A DNA stretch of 21,772 bases, taken from assembly GCA_023424215.1 (NCBI GenBank), contig JAFAEC010000205.1, forward strand, positions 1-21,772, in the 5' to 3' direction. The notes below the pieces were generated by a model. The model made no database searches. It saw nothing but the letters and a program-made list of their open reading frames with translations, and was not told the DNA's origin. A program made the translations under genes and the position numbers. This DNA is from Pseudomonadota bacterium (GTDB lineage Bacteria > Pseudomonadota > Alphaproteobacteria > Caulobacterales > Caulobacteraceae). Within the stretch, counting starts at the first letter, position 1. Each line of letters starts with the position of its first letter. Below are positions 21,394 through 21,772 of the stretch, piece by piece.

Positions 21394-21772
21394 TTGTACG
21401 ACTACCGGGCCGCATTCCAGACCGCCGTTGAGCAGGTGAGGGGCGAGGGGCGTTATCGCGTCTTCGCCGACCTGAAGCGCGTGCGCGGCCGGTTTCCGAG
21501 GGCGGTTCGCCGTCGCGAGGACGGCTCGGAGCAGGAGGTGGTGGTCTGGTGCTCAAACGACTACCTGGGCATGGGCCAGCATCCGGCGGTGCTCGAGGCG
21601 ATGAAGGCCGAGGTCGACGCGGCCGGGGCCGGGGCGGGGGGCACTCGCAACATCTCGGGCACGACGCGCTCGGCGGTGGATCTGGAGGCCGAGCTGGCCA
21701 GTTGGCACCAGAAGGAGGCGGCGCTGCTGTTCACCTCGGGCTATGTCGCCAACGAGGCCACGCTCAGCACGC
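21394..21772 (+). CDS. hemA: 5-aminolevulinate synthase (partial, 3' end beyond window)
   Basis: It condenses glycine with succinyl-CoA to 5-aminolevulinate using PLP, the first step of heme synthesis by the C4 route. The visible 126 residues match the N-terminus of alphaproteobacterial HemA: YDYRAAFQTAVEQV, EGRYRVFADLKR, VVWCSNDYLGMGQHPAVLEA, GAGGTRNISGTT and FTSGYVANEATLS. The start must be TTG 21394: an in-frame stop lies at 21367, there is no ATG or GTG between, and homology begins at the next residues. No clear ribosome site is visible. The leader holds two sets of inverted repeats. The catalytic lysine lies beyond the window. Confidence 0.95.
   Translation, partial: MYDYRAAFQTAVEQVRGEGRYRVFADLKRVRGRFPRAVRRREDGSEQEVVVWCSNDYLGMGQHPAVLEAMKAEVDAAGAGAGGTRNISGTTRSAVDLEAELASWHQKEAALLFTSGYVANEATLST

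Noticed and set aside
20075..21556. Long minus-strand open frame across mmsB and hemA
   Set aside because: It is antisense to three well-supported genes, with low-complexity Gly/Arg/His-rich translation.
1..21772. Insertion sequences, phage genes, CRISPR arrays, or a defence system
   Set aside because: No transposase, integrase, regularly spaced repeats or recognisable defence genes were seen. Composition is uniform and the gene content is core metabolism plus small exported proteins.

Overview
This is a GC-rich (about 70%), densely packed chromosomal window with no visible mobile element, phage gene or CRISPR array. It looks like an alphaproteobacterium of the Caulobacterales, most likely Brevundimonas or a close relative. 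The evidence is the rlpA-tmk-holB-tatD-MBL order next to a tRNA-Ser, C4-type 5-aminolevulinate synthase (hemA), a D-x-A-x-D (Mg-type) porphobilinogen synthase, and many short signal-peptide proteins. The genus is an inference from recalled families, not a search.

Layout. (1) 1-3303, minus strand: a tightly coupled histidine operon in the order TrpR/YerC-family regulator, hisG, hisD, and a HisC-like aminotransferase that runs off the left edge. The HisC-like protein appears to lack the PLP-binding lysine. (2) 3428-8633: accessory genes in mixed orientation. These are a secreted beta-rich protein, a PafA-type alkaline phosphatase, a DUF4337 membrane protein with a small putative lipoprotein, a DUF3592-like membrane protein, and two unrecognised convergent genes. 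(3) 8696-12968: tRNA-Ser(UGA) on minus, then plus-strand rlpA, tmk, holB, tatD and an MBL-fold hydrolase. The last four form a chain in which three junctions overlap by 3-4 bases. (4) 12913-15100, minus: hemB followed by an AI-2E/PerM-family transporter whose 3' end overlaps the MBL gene by 56 bp. (5) 15197-21268, mainly plus: valine catabolism genes (isobutyryl-CoA dehydrogenase, 3-hydroxyisobutyryl-CoA hydrolase, 3-hydroxyisobutyrate dehydrogenase). Interleaved are a secreted protein with a TonB-receptor-like N-terminal motif, a small secreted protein on minus, and a tandem pair of exported methyltransferase-like paralogs. (6) 21394-end: the start of hemA, with a TTG start codon behind a leader rich in inverted repeats.

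How they fit together. The his genes make histidine, probably under a local TrpR-like regulator. The valine genes convert isobutyryl-CoA to methylmalonate semialdehyde; the enoyl-CoA hydratase step and mmsA are not in the window. hemA and hemB, about 6 kb apart, encode the first two steps of heme synthesis. RlpA acts on septal peptidoglycan, and Tmk/HolB serve DNA replication.

The items most worth a second look are the lysine-less HisC-like protein, the exported methyltransferase-like tandem, the hemA leader with its inverted repeats, and the HxN substitution in TatD. No stretch longer than 300 bases lacks a gene. The longest gaps are 5597-5785, 18548-18720, 7197-7330, 3304-3427 and 21269-21393; the first, second, fourth and fifth hold the candidate signals listed below, and in 7197-7330 I see only ribosome-binding sites.
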